Of a stretch of 32,282 nucleotides of DNA, positions 8,956 through 16,871 are shown piece after piece (the stretch's first letter is position 1; each line of letters begins with the position of its first letter). Made by a program: the position numbers and the translations under genes. The stretch is from positions 1 to 32,282 of the forward strand of contig JASHOE010000258.1 in assembly GCA_030041275.1 (NCBI GenBank). Direction: 5' to 3'. The stretch comes from Streptosporangiaceae bacterium (lineage in GTDB: Bacteria > Actinomycetota > Actinomycetes > Streptosporangiales > Streptosporangiaceae). The notes below the pieces were generated by a model that did not search any database, was not told the origin of the DNA, and saw only the letters and a list, made by a program, of their open reading frames with translations.

Positions 8956-11457
8956 TCAAAGGCGGGTCTGACGAGCCAGCTCGGCCAGCTCGGCCGACAC
9001 GTCGGTGACTTCCGCCGCGCCGATCCGCTGGAAGGTCTCCAGGGCCTGCCGGAGGCCGGCTTCAGCCTCGCGGACGCGGCCAGCAGCTGCGGCGCCCCTG
9101 GCCAGGCCAGCCAGCGCGTGCGCTTCGTCCCATGCGCTGCCGATCTGGCGGGCCAGGTCCAGCGCTTGGTTGTGCGTCGCCATGGCCCGCAGGACGTCAC
9201 CGCAAGCCGTGCTCAGTGTCCCGGCCTCGTTCAGAGCCGTGACTTCACCGCCCCGGTCGCCGACTTCGCGGTAGATACTCAGCGCCTGCTGCAGATCCAG
9301 GGCCGCGTCCGGATATTCCCGCTTCAGCCGTCGCACCTTCCCCAGGAAGAGCAGGGCGTTCGCCTGACCGAGCCGGTGGCGAACGTCATGGTAGATATCG
9401 AGCGCCTCGCGCAGATCGTCGACGCAGGCTGCATGGTCCCCGGTTACCTGCCGCACCGTCCCCAGGAAAATGAGAGTGTCCGCCTGGCCGCGCCGGTCGC
9501 CGAGGTCGCGGTAGATCTGCAGCGCTTCCTGCAGATCCTCGGCCGCCCCGCGATAGTCGCCCGTCAGCTGCCGGACGCGCCCCAGGCTGCCAAGCGCGCC
9601 GGCCTGGCCGGGCAGGTCGCCGAGATCGCGATGGATGTCGAGCGCCTCAATGAGGTCCCGTGCCGCGGCCGCAAAGTCGCCTGCCAGCTGCCGCACCTCT
9701 CCCAGGTTGGTGAGAACACCGGCGCGGCCGGGCCGGTGGCCGAGGTCGCGGTAGATGTCCAGCGCCTCCTGCAGATCTCGGGCCGCGCCCGGGTAGTCGC
9801 CCGTCAACTGCCGGACGCGCCCCAGGCTGCCAAGGGCGCCTGCCTGCCCGAGCCAGTCGCCGACTTGCCTCGCGGCCTGCGAGGCTGTTGCATGCCGGCC
9901 AATAGCATCCGCCCACGGGCCGTCGTGGCGCATCAGGCCGGCCAGCCCGGCCGTCAGCGCGATGACCCGGTCATGCTGGCCGACCGCCGTGGCGTGGTCC
10001 AGGCAGGCCAGCAGGGTGACGCGCTCGGCACGCACCCACGCCAGCGCCTGTTCCGGGCTCGCGAATGCCGGGATCGCCGCCGACGTCCCGGATCCCGTCT
10101 GGGTCGGGGCGACGCGGGCCTGGCGAGCCAGCATCGCATCGGCGCCGGCAGCGGCGTACTGGTAGTAGTCAAGCAGCCGGCCGATGGCCTGCTTGCGGTC
10201 GTCGGCGCCGATGCGCCGGGCCAGGTTTCTGGCATGCTCGCGGATCAGGTCGTGCATCTGGAACCGGCCACCGGCATTCTCGGTCAGCATGTGCTGGTCG
10301 TACAGCGCCTCCAGGCCACGGCGGGCGCTAGCAAGGTCGGTGCCGTCGAGCGCGGCGGCTGCATAGGCGTCGATGTCGGCGCCTGGGTGCAGCCCGAGCC
10401 GACGGAACAGCCGCTGCTGGTCGGGTGCCAGGTTCCGGTAGGACAGGTCGAATGCGGCGGCGACCGAGACATTCTCCGTGGCGATGAGCTCCAGCCGATC
10501 CATCGCGGCAGCCAGCTCGGCGGCCCGCCCTGCCACGGTCCAGGTGGGGTGGTGGTGCAGCTGACGGGCCAGCATCCCGATCGCGAGTGGCAGGTAACCG
10601 CACAGCTCGGTGATCTCACTGACTGCCGGGTCCGCCGCGGTCACCGTCGGCCGGGCCACGAGCCGGACCAGCAGCGCGGCTGCATCCCCAGCGGGCAGCG
10701 TGTCCAGGCTGATCGCCCTCGCATCCTCGAGCGCGGACAGCCGCCGACGGCTTGTGACTAGGACCAGGCTGCCGCCTGCGCCGGGCAGTAGCGGCCGCAC
10801 CTGGTCGCTGTCAGCCGCGTCGTCCAGGACGAGCAGCAACGGTCGTCCGGCCACCCGATCCCGCCAGAGTCCTGTCCGTTCCTCCAGGCCGACCGGGAGC
10901 TCAGCAGGCGGAACCCCCAGAGCCCGGAGCAGACTCGCCAGCGCGTCAGCTGGGCTCACCGGCTGGCGGCCAGGGGTGTGCGCGTGCAGCGGGAGGAATA
11001 TCTGCCCGCCCGGAAACCGGTCCGCGAGGTGGTGGGCGGCGTGCACGGCGAACGCGGTCTTGCCGACGCCGGCCATCCCGCCGATCGCATGGATCGCCAC
11101 GACGGCGCCCGCATCGGCCGCATCGCTCGTAGCGCCGTCTAGCTGCCCCAGCTCTGCTTGCCGGCCGGTGAAACACGCGACGTCACGCGGCAGCGTCCGC
11201 AGAGGGCCCATTCCGTCGACTCTTGCGCGTCGGCGCGCGACAGCCTCGAACTCGGCGCGCGGTGAGCCGTCTAGGTGCAGCGCGTCGGCTAGCCGCCGCA
11301 CAGTGTCTTTGTGCGGCACCGCGACGACACCGCGCTCCAGGTCGCTCACCGCCCGAGGGCTCACCCCGGCCGCCTCGGCAAGCTCTTCCTGCGTCAGCCT
11401 TGCCTCGACGCGCAGCCCACGCAGCAGGCTGGCGAACCGAACCGGCGGGTCAGCCAC
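8956..11457 (-). CDS. HTH-NB-ARC-TPR (STAND) regulator, AfsR-like architecture
   Basis: 833 residues from a GTG preceded by GGGGAGA; an upstream in-frame extension to 12255 lies over the divergent gene and is not used. Residues 8-62 form an XRE-type helix-turn-helix (LTQEELAEAAGVSPRAVSDLERG). Then comes a STAND ATPase: P-loop GGMAGVGKTA at 126-135, Walker B LLLVLDD at 207-213, LVLVTSRRRL at 231-240, a CGYLPLAI motif, and MHDLIREHA, the winged-helix MHD motif. The C-terminal part holds seven 40-residue TPR units. Such proteins bind DNA and switch with ATP and a bound ligand or partner. Unlike AfsR it starts with XRE rather than an OmpR/BTAD module. Its target may be the neighbouring genes, but nothing shows this directly. 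Confidence 0.88.
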   Translation of the reverse strand: MADPPVRFASLLRGLRVEARLTQEELAEAAGVSPRAVSDLERGVVAVPHKDTVRRLADALHLDGSPRAEFEAVARRRARVDGMGPLRTLPRDVACFTGRQAELGQLDGATSDAADAGAVVAIHAIGGMAGVGKTAFAVHAAHHLADRFPGGQIFLPLHAHTPGRQPVSPADALASLLRALGVPPAELPVGLEERTGLWRDRVAGRPLLLVLDDAADSDQVRPLLPGAGGSLVLVTSRRRLSALEDARAISLDTLPAGDAAALLVRLVARPTVTAADPAVSEITELCGYLPLAIGMLARQLHHHPTWTVAGRAAELAAAMDRLELIATENVSVAAAFDLSYRNLAPDQQRLFRRLGLHPGADIDAYAAAALDGTDLASARRGLEALYDQHMLTENAGGRFQMHDLIREHARNLARRIGADDRKQAIGRLLDYYQYAAAGADAMLARQARVAPTQTGSGTSAAIPAFASPEQALAWVRAERVTLLACLDHATAVGQHDRVIALTAGLAGLMRHDGPWADAIGRHATASQAARQVGDWLGQAGALGSLGRVRQLTGDYPGAARDLQEALDIYRDLGHRPGRAGVLTNLGEVRQLAGDFAAAARDLIEALDIHRDLGDLPGQAGALGSLGRVRQLTGDYRGAAEDLQEALQIYRDLGDRRGQADTLIFLGTVRQVTGDHAACVDDLREALDIYHDVRHRLGQANALLFLGKVRRLKREYPDAALDLQQALSIYREVGDRGGEVTALNEAGTLSTACGDVLRAMATHNQALDLARQIGSAWDEAHALAGLARGAAAAGRVREAEAGLRQALETFQRIGAAEVTDVSAELAELARQTRL
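9010..9849 (-). repeat. Seven 120-bp TPR-coding repeats
   Basis: The 3' third of the regulator gene is a run of seven exact 40-codon units. Units one and three (counting from the N-terminal side) share GQAGALGSLGRVRQLTGDY and nearly the same DNA, 240 bases apart. The last two units are more diverged. This arises from tandem duplication within the gene, and could expand or contract by recombination. Confidence 0.85.
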
Positions 11458-11590
11458 GGTGTCTCCCCAGACCGCGGACGGCGCAATTGAGGCCGAGCAT
11501 AACCGGGCATCGGATCGTCCGCGCCAGCTGAGGAAGCAGGAAATGTGAGCACCGCAGCCTTTCCGCATCGAAGCCACCCTTGCAGCGAGG

Positions 11591-12490
11591 GTGCAATCTC
11601 CGCTGCCCGTTTCTGCGTGCGGTTCTGCGTGGTCCGTGCCCGCTCGCGATGCTTGGCTCAGAGCCGTGCATCGACATGCAGAGGCGGGCACGCAGCCGAA
11701 CCCAGTCGCGGCGGCCGACTTCGACACTGTTCGCCGGCAACCAGACGACGCGCTCGGCGTACGCGTCCCCGCACTTGTCCGATCGCTCACCCGGATCCGT
11801 GCATCGGACGATCCAGTCGTGACGTTCGCAAGCCTGGCCAGGGCGTGCGTCCCGGAATTCGCCGACGGCTGCGACGTCGAGCTGTCCGCCGGCACCGAGC
11901 CGGTATTCCGGATTACCCATCCAGCGAGGCCGGCTGACGGTCCCGCGCACGGTGCGGCACAGCCAGTGGTTTCAGGCCACACGCTGATGACGCCGTTCCG
12001 GGTGGTATCCCACACGGGCTGCCCGTCGTACGCCGGCGTTGTCACGCACTGGTGGAACGGGCGGGCGCCCTCGGAAGGGGACGCAGTGATCGCGGACCTG
12101 ATGGTCAGACATCTGAGCGCGCTCGTAGCCCAGGAACGCCTGAGGGGCGCGGTCGCGCGCGCAGAAGACCGCGCTGCGAGCCTCGCGCTGGAGTCAATCG
12201 CCGCCCGCACCGTTAACATCGCGACCGGAGTCGTCATGCGCCAGAAGCGGCTCACGGCTGACGCTGCTGAGAGGTTGCTGCGTCAGTCAGCCCGAATCGG
12301 CGGGACCGGCCTGGCGCAGCTAGCGTCGGCCGTGGTGCGGGGCGGAGCGCTGCGAGACTCGGGCGCGCTGCCAGAGTCAGCAGGCTCGGCTGCGCGGCTG
12401 GGTGCGGCCGAGCGAGATCTGGCGCTCATACCTGCCGATGCCCGCGTAGCGCAGGCGGCCGCCCTGAGCCGTCGGGCACCGGTGTCATAG
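11591..12490 (+). CDS. Putative GAF-ANTAR-like RNA-binding regulator
   Basis: Up to 299 residues from a GTG; the true start is uncertain and could be a later GTG, because recognisable structure begins near residue 50. The middle (SLARACVPEFADGCDVEL through VVTHWWNG) has the length and pattern of a GAF-type sensor domain. Near residues 205-250, VNIATGVVMRQKRLTADAAERLLRQSA followed by LAQLASAVV resembles the three-helix ANTAR domain, which binds paired hairpins in RNA and prevents termination. The fit is moderate, and the conserved ANTAR residues are only partly met. It is divergent from the STAND regulator and ends 6 bases inside the convergent channel gene. Confidence 0.55.
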   Translation: MQSPLPVSACGSAWSVPARDAWLRAVHRHAEAGTQPNPVAAADFDTVRRQPDDALGVRVPALVRSLTRIRASDDPVVTFASLARACVPEFADGCDVELSAGTEPVFRITHPARPADGPAHGAAQPVVSGHTLMTPFRVVSHTGCPSYAGVVTHWWNGRAPSEGDAVIADLMVRHLSALVAQERLRGAVARAEDRAASLALESIAARTVNIATGVVMRQKRLTADAAERLLRQSARIGGTGLAQLASAVVRGGALRDSGALPESAGSAARLGAAERDLALIPADARVAQAAALSRRAPVS

Positions 12491-13168
12491 GCGGCGGTTG
12501 GGGACGCCGTGCCAGCCCTCGCTGGTCGCCCCGTAGAAGACCGGCAGGGCGCAGATGATCAGCAGACTAGCTAGCGGCTGCCACACCGCGACCGCGGCAG
12601 CGACCAGGTAAGCGAGGACGCCAAGCAGCGCCCGGCGGCGCTCCGTCGCGAAGAAGACGGCGGGAGTCCCGGTCACGAGCAGCCGGTCGTTCCTGGCTAG
12701 GTGATGGAACAGCACGAGCCAGGTAAAGGCCATGAAAGCAGCGACAAGTGTGTACAGGACAATGGAGGTGACCTCGTTCGGCCGCCGACCGTCCAGGAAG
12801 GCACCGCTGAGCACCGCAGTCGGGAACGGCAGTACGGACGCGCCGAGCAGCACGCCTAGGTTGCGCCAGAGCAGCCCGAGGTCGACCGCGGCGATTCGGG
12901 TGAACAGCTGGTGGTGGTTGACCCAGATCACCGCGATGTACCCGAACGAAGCGAGATAGGCGAGATACCCGGGCCACTGATGCAGCAACTGGTTCAGCCA
13001 GCTCTCCTGGCTGTGCTCGGCCGGTGCGCGCAGGTCCAGCACCAGCAGCGTGATGGCGATGGCAAACACCCCGTCGCTGAAGGCCTCGACCCTGGCGCTA
13101 TCCGACAGCCGACCGCGGTGTTCCGCGCTCGAGCCCCGCGCGCTGGCTGGTCCCGTTCCGGTCACCAC
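12485..13168 (-). CDS. TMEM175-family (DUF1211) potassium channel-like protein
   Basis: 227 residues from a GTG. The signature FSDGVFAIAITLL near residues 30-42 is the diagnostic first-helix motif of TMEM175 proteins, where it lines the pore. About six hydrophobic helices follow, with WVNHHQLF after helix two and a basic loop (ATERRRALL) before the last ones. Bacterial members have a single six-helix repeat and form tetrameric potassium channels. The length is normal. The first 25 residues are polar and probably cytoplasmic. It is next to, and in the same direction as, a MarR gene, 51 bases downstream, so the two may share a transcript. Confidence 0.85.
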   Translation of the reverse strand: MVTGTGPASARGSSAEHRGRLSDSARVEAFSDGVFAIAITLLVLDLRAPAEHSQESWLNQLLHQWPGYLAYLASFGYIAVIWVNHHQLFTRIAAVDLGLLWRNLGVLLGASVLPFPTAVLSGAFLDGRRPNEVTSIVLYTLVAAFMAFTWLVLFHHLARNDRLLVTGTPAVFFATERRRALLGVLAYLVAAAVAVWQPLASLLIICALPVFYGATSEGWHGVPNRRL

Positions 13169-13219
13169 ACAACACGGACCCTTCGCGCGACGCGACCAGC
13201 TGCCATGGCTCGCCAGCGC

Positions 13220-13669
13220 CTACGCGGTCTCTTCCATGCCAGCGGACCGGCAGGAGGCCCGCAGCCGGGCGAGTGTGGCAGCAAATTGTCGCAGCGTCCG
13301 CTCGGGCACCGCGGACCCGAGCCATCGCTCCAGCTCGTCATCGAAGACGAGCCGGGCCTCGTCGAGCACTCGCCGGCCTTCCGGGGTCAGCTCGAGCAGC
13401 GAGGAACGGCGGTCGGCCGGATTGGGCAGGCGGCGGCAGTAGCCGCTCGCCTCGATCCGGTCGACGAGCTTGCTCGTGCCACCGGTGGTGATGACTAGCT
13501 CGGTGGCGATGTCGTAGACCCGGCAGCCCGGCTGCCTGTCGATCACTGACATCGGCTCGAAATGCGTCAGCGGCAGCTGTAGCTCGGCTCGCAGCCGCGC
13601 GTCGACCGCGTTCCACAGCTCGATCTCGAACCGGATGATGTCGTTGAACAGCGCCCTCAGGTCTGGCAT
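13220..13669 (-). CDS. MarR-family regulator, divergent to the reductase gene
   Basis: 149 residues from the ATG at 13669, which has GAGGTG 8 bases upstream; an ATG 18 bases earlier has no ribosome site. The winged-helix domain is clear: FEPMSVIDRQPGCRVYDIATEL, recognition helix TGGTSKLVDRIEASGYC, wing RLPNPADRRSSLLELTPEG. Cysteines occur before the DNA-binding helices (PGCR) and at the end of the recognition helix (SGYC). MarR proteins of the OhrR type use cysteines to sense oxidants, so a redox switch is possible but unproven. The divergent gap holds a long inverted repeat that is the natural operator candidate. The TMEM175 gene may be co-transcribed. Confidence 0.87.
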   Translation of the reverse strand: MPDLRALFNDIIRFEIELWNAVDARLRAELQLPLTHFEPMSVIDRQPGCRVYDIATELVITTGGTSKLVDRIEASGYCRRLPNPADRRSSLLELTPEGRRVLDEARLVFDDELERWLGSAVPERTLRQFAATLARLRASCRSAGMEETA

Positions 13670-13724
13670 GGCCGGGTCACCTCTCATTGCCGGCCGCTAG
13701 CTTACCGTCGCTGTGCTGACCTGG

Positions 13725-13780
13725 CTTCCACAGAACTTACCGCCCCCATTTCGATTCCTATATAGTAAGTTCTATGGAAG
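13725..13780. promoter_or_regulatory. 16-bp inverted-repeat operator and divergent promoter
   Basis: CTTCCACAGAACTTAC at 13725-13740 and GTAAGTTCTATGGAAG at 13765-13780 are inverted copies matching at 15 of 16 positions, with 24 bases between. For the rightward gene, TTACCG at 13737-13742 and TATAGT at 13761-13766 are 18 bases apart. The arms therefore cover the -35 and the start point. This is the expected layout for repression by the adjacent MarR protein. Confidence 0.7.
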
Positions 13781-13845
13781 GTACTAGGCGCGGCGCCGGT
13801 GGCCTGGCGCAGGTCCCGGTCGGCCGCGGTGAGGAGGCTGGGTGA
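13774..13845 (+). CDS. Possible leaderless 23-codon leader ORF
   Basis: An ATG 7 bases after the TATAGT box opens a frame of 23 codons (MEGTRRGAGG... ending EEAG) that stops at TGA 13843-13845. That stop overlaps the ATG of the reductase as TGATG, so translation could be coupled. The ribosome site of the reductase (GAGGAG) lies inside it. The peptide resembles nothing I know. It may act only through its translation. Confidence 0.35.
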   Translation: MEGTRRGAGGLAQVPVGRGEEAG

Positions 13846-14486
13846 TGACCACGATCGGAATTCTCGGCAGCGGGCATGTGGGCAGCAACCTCGCGCAGGC
13901 TGCCATCGCGCATGGCTACGAGGTGGTGCTCAGCAACTTGCAGGGACCCGAGTCGCTCGCAGGCCTGGTCGCTGAGCTGGGGCGCCGAGCGCGGGCGGCC
14001 ACGCCAGCGGAGGCCGCCGCTGCGGGCGACTTCGCGATCGTCGCGATACCTCTGACCACCATCGACAGCGTGCCGGTAGAACCGCTGGCCGGCAAGGTGG
14101 TGATCTCGACGATTAACTATTTCCCGCAGCGCTACGGCCACGTGCCCGCCATCGACAACGGCACCGCGACCGCGCCCGGCCTGCTGCAGGCGCACCTGCC
14201 CGCCAGCCGGGTGGTCCGCGCCTTCAGCATGATCAATGCCGCTGAGATGTCGGGTGACGGCCACCCAGAAGGCGACCCCAAGAGGCGCGCCCTGGCCCTG
14301 GCCGGTGACAACCCGGCGGCCAAGCACCTGGTCGCCCGGCTCTATGACGAGTTCGGCTTCGACGCCGTCGATATCGGCGCCCTCGATGAAAGCTGGCGGA
14401 TAGACGCTGGCCAGCCTGCCTTCGTGGTCCGCCAGAACGCGGCCGAGCTGACCGCGAACGTCGCCAGGGCGACTCGCAGCGCCTGA
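13845..14486 (+). CDS. NADP/F420-type oxidoreductase
   Basis: 213 residues from an ATG with GAGGAG 8 bases upstream; a GTG one codon earlier is possible. The N-terminus is a Rossmann fold, IGILGSGHVGSNLA, with the GxGxxG loop that binds NADP. Further matches to the F420-dependent NADP reductase family are AIVAIPLTTI, VVISTINYF and RVVRAFSMINAAEM. Members move hydride between NADP and F420, or are related enzymes of unknown substrate. The typical family length is about 210-220, so it is complete. It is followed after 27 bases by the repeat protein, and controlled from the divergent MarR region. Confidence 0.82.
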   Translation: MTTIGILGSGHVGSNLAQAAIAHGYEVVLSNLQGPESLAGLVAELGRRARAATPAEAAAAGDFAIVAIPLTTIDSVPVEPLAGKVVISTINYFPQRYGHVPAIDNGTATAPGLLQAHLPASRVVRAFSMINAAEMSGDGHPEGDPKRRALALAGDNPAAKHLVARLYDEFGFDAVDIGALDESWRIDAGQPAFVVRQNAAELTANVARATRSA

Positions 14487-14499
14487 TCATCGGATCAGG
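14482..14499 (+). promoter_or_regulatory. Hairpin at the reductase stop codon
   Basis: A perfect 7-bp inverted repeat, CCTGATC and GATCAGG, with a 4-base loop spans the reductase stop codon. It ends 4 bases before the GGAGG of the next gene. It could stabilise the upstream message or tune translation of the repeat protein. Confidence 0.4.
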
Positions 14500-14513
14500 G
14501 CACGGAGGTGACG

Positions 14514-15845
14514 ATGACTACGGTGCGGGTGTCCACCGCAGCAGAACTGCTGGACGCGCTCCGCGTCGCGGACGACATCGAGGTGGACGGCGCGCTGTCC
14601 GGCATGCCGATGATCGTGCTGAGGCCAGGCGTATCCCTGCGCGGCGGCGCTCTCCGGTTTGGCGCGAAGGGCGTCCGCCTCACCGCGGATAACCGGCTCG
14701 AGGACATCACGATCTTGGTGCCTGACCACGAGGTGGCCATCGGAAACGACACCTCGGTCAGCGACCTGGGTCACCTTATCCTGCGCAACGTGCGAACCAG
14801 GGGCCAGGTGCTGCTGCTGGCAGACGGCGCGGTGCGGGCCGGCCGGGCCGAAGTGGACGGACTGGTGATAGCGTCCGCCGACGTCCGTGGCCGCACCAGG
14901 CGGCAGCACGGCTTCGGCGTGGACGCCATGCAGGGCGCCTTCACGCTGTGGAATCGTCAGCCCGACCCGGCCGTGCGGATCACCGCCTCGCTGACCGGAA
15001 TCTCGGCGGGGAGCCCGGAATCGCCGATTCGGGGCAGTGGCGTGTTCGTCGGCGGGCACGGCGACTGGGCCGGCCACACCGACGGCGGGGTGGTCGACGC
15101 CGACGTGCTGCGCACCGGGCCCGTCGTCACCGACGGCGGCATCCAGCCAGGGACGCCCGACCTCATCAGCGCCGGGGTGTACGTGGTATCGGGAGCCGAA
15201 GTCGAGAGCGTGGTCAACGACGGACCGGTCACCACGCTGGGCGCCAACGACATGGCCCTGGACAACTGGGGAGTGGTGGGCAGCTGGACTGCCAGGGCGC
15301 CGGTCGAGTCCCGCGGCCCGAGCGGCATCGGCGTCGTCAATTTCGGCACCCTGCGCAGGCTCGACCTGCAGGCGCCACTGACCACCTATGGCGATGGTGC
15401 CCGCGGCTTCAACGTGTACGACGGCAGCATCATGAGCGCGCGCTTCACCAGCATCACGACCCACGGCGACGGCGCGGTGGGCGTCCAGGTCAGCAGGGAC
15501 CTGCCTAGGCTGGAAATCGCCGATAGCGTCACCACATTCGGCAGCGGCGGCACGAGCCTGGTCCGCGGCCAGCAGACCCAGCTGCGGGCGGCGGCCATCA
15601 GCATCCAGCCCGGTGGCCGGATCGGCCTCCTGGCGGTCGGAGGGTCGCTGGCCACGCGCGGGGACCAAGTCGTCACCCTCCACGTGGAAGGAAGCCTCGG
15701 CGCCCTGACAGTCCGGCACGCAATCACCGCGTCCGGCGTCGCGTCGGACGCCGTCCACCTGCGAGGGCAGATAGCCGGCCTCGACAACGTCGCCGTCGCC
15801 GCAGCTCACGGGCAAGCGATCGTCCAGGACGCTCCTCCGTCCTGA
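14514..15845 (+). CDS. Predicted cytoplasmic beta-solenoid with 25-residue repeats
   Basis: 443 residues from an ATG with GGAGG 5 bases upstream. No signal peptide or membrane segment is visible. From residue 215 to 429 the chain falls into units of exactly 25 residues: 215-239, 240-264, 265-289, 290-314, 315-339, 340-364, a 15-residue spacer, then 380-404 and 405-429. Many units open with TTxG (TTLGAND, TTYGDG, TTHGDG, TTFGSG) and carry alternating hydrophobic residues, the pattern of a parallel beta-helix. The first 210 residues are also rich in Gly, Val and Asp with short beta patterns (VSLRGGALRF). No catalytic residues of pectate lyases or other helix enzymes could be recognised. It lies in the reductase operon, which suggests a linked role. 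Function unknown. Confidence 0.8.
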   Translation: MTTVRVSTAAELLDALRVADDIEVDGALSGMPMIVLRPGVSLRGGALRFGAKGVRLTADNRLEDITILVPDHEVAIGNDTSVSDLGHLILRNVRTRGQVLLLADGAVRAGRAEVDGLVIASADVRGRTRRQHGFGVDAMQGAFTLWNRQPDPAVRITASLTGISAGSPESPIRGSGVFVGGHGDWAGHTDGGVVDADVLRTGPVVTDGGIQPGTPDLISAGVYVVSGAEVESVVNDGPVTTLGANDMALDNWGVVGSWTARAPVESRGPSGIGVVNFGTLRRLDLQAPLTTYGDGARGFNVYDGSIMSARFTSITTHGDGAVGVQVSRDLPRLEIADSVTTFGSGGTSLVRGQQTQLRAAAISIQPGGRIGLLAVGGSLATRGDQVVTLHVEGSLGALTVRHAITASGVASDAVHLRGQIAGLDNVAVAAAHGQAIVQDAPPS

Positions 15846-15859
15846 CCTGCCCGCTGGGT

Positions 15860-16807
15860 TCAGGCCTCGACGAGCAGCGCGAGCTTGCCACTCGCGTGTG
15901 GTCGCGCGAGCGTCGCCACCGCCTCGTGCGCGTTCTCGAACGCGAACGTGCGGGCGATGGGGACCGTCAGGTTCCCGGCTGCCGCCATCGCGACAAGGCC
16001 GGCCCTGGCGTTCGCGCGGAACGGGCCACTAGCCGGGTTGCTCGCGCCGATCGCCACGAAGCCCTCCTTGCCTGCGCGGCCGAACGCAGTGAGCGTCACG
16101 AACCTTCGCCGGTCGCAGATCAGCGCGAGCGAGGCGTCCACCGCGTCGTCGCTTCCCACGGTGTCGAGCACGGCAGCTATCCCGTCGGGCGCCGCAAGCC
16201 GCGCGCGCTCCGCCAGGTCGCCGTGATAGCTCACCGGCACACCGCCGAAGCTTTCCACCACGGTGAAGTTCTCCTCGCTGGCAGTGCCGATCACGCGCGC
16301 CCCGATCAGTCTTGCCTGCTGCAGCACGCTGATCCCGACAGCACCAGCCGCCCCGTGCAGCAGCACGGTCTCGCCCTCGGCCACGGCGGCAGTCGCGAGT
16401 AGCTCGGCTGCCGTCGTGCCCGCGAGGAGAAGGTTCGCTGCCTGCGCGAAGTCCAGCGAAGCAGGCTTGGCAAACACGTCCTTCGCCGGCACAGTAATCG
16501 CCGTCGCGTAGCTGCCCAGGATCTGGAAGGCGATCACCCCGTCTCCCATGGCACCGGCGCCGGCAGCGATCTGAGCGTCCTGACCGATGTCCGTGATGAC
16601 ACCGGCGGCCTCGTACCCGATAGTCAGCGGCAGCAGGCGAGCATCCTGTCCAGGCCTGAAATGTTTGTAATCAGCCGGGTTCATCCCGGACGCGCGAACC
16701 GCGATTGTCACCTCACCGCGGCCCGGCGGAGGCACCTCGACCTCGCGCAGCTGGAGCACCTCCGGACCGCCAAAGTCCGTCGCGATCCACTGTCGTGATG
16801 TCGTCAT
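15860..16807 (-). CDS. NADPH:quinone oxidoreductase (zinc-independent MDR)
   Basis: 315 residues from an ATG; GGAGG lies about 12 bases upstream. The sequence begins ATDFGGPEVLQLREVEVPPPG, the usual quinone-reductase start, followed by ASGMNPADYKHFRPGQ and IGYEAAGVI. The NADPH fold is LLHGAAGAVGISVLQQARLIGARVIGTA. Cysteine ligands for catalytic or structural zinc are absent, so it belongs to the quinone-reductase branch of the medium-chain family. Members reduce quinones or enals. It is divergent from a second enzyme of the same type, with 143 bases between, and converges on the beta-solenoid gene with 14 bases between them. Confidence 0.88.
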   Translation of the reverse strand: MTTSRQWIATDFGGPEVLQLREVEVPPPGRGEVTIAVRASGMNPADYKHFRPGQDARLLPLTIGYEAAGVITDIGQDAQIAAGAGAMGDGVIAFQILGSYATAITVPAKDVFAKPASLDFAQAANLLLAGTTAAELLATAAVAEGETVLLHGAAGAVGISVLQQARLIGARVIGTASEENFTVVESFGGVPVSYHGDLAERARLAAPDGIAAVLDTVGSDDAVDASLALICDRRRFVTLTAFGRAGKEGFVAIGASNPASGPFRANARAGLVAMAAAGNLTVPIARTFAFENAHEAVATLARPHASGKLALLVEA

Positions 16808-16871
16808 CTGCGAGTCCCACCTCCAAGGTACGTCGGGCGTTGAACACCCGTCAGAATCTTAAATCATCTGC

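Noticed and set aside
9010..9849. Regular 120-bp repeats as a possible CRISPR or non-coding array
   Set aside because: They stay in frame and encode TPR units; no short repeat with unique spacers is present.
9118..10761. A 547-codon rightward frame inside the STAND regulator
   Set aside because: It mirrors the TPR and ATPase codons. No domain is recognisable and the sense frame has all STAND motifs.
11458..12255. N-terminal extension of the STAND regulator frame
   Set aside because: It overlaps the divergent gene, has no recognisable domain, and the GTG at 11457 has a strong ribosome site right before the HTH domain.
13725..13740. TTCCACAGAA as a DnaA box
   Set aside because: It lacks the TTATCCACA core, and no cluster of such boxes or A/T-rich unwinding region is present.
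14487..15815. A 442-codon leftward frame across the repeat protein
   Set aside because: Its composition (Arg/His/Asp/Gln) is that of a shadow, while the sense frame shows exact 25-residue repeats and a good ribosome site.
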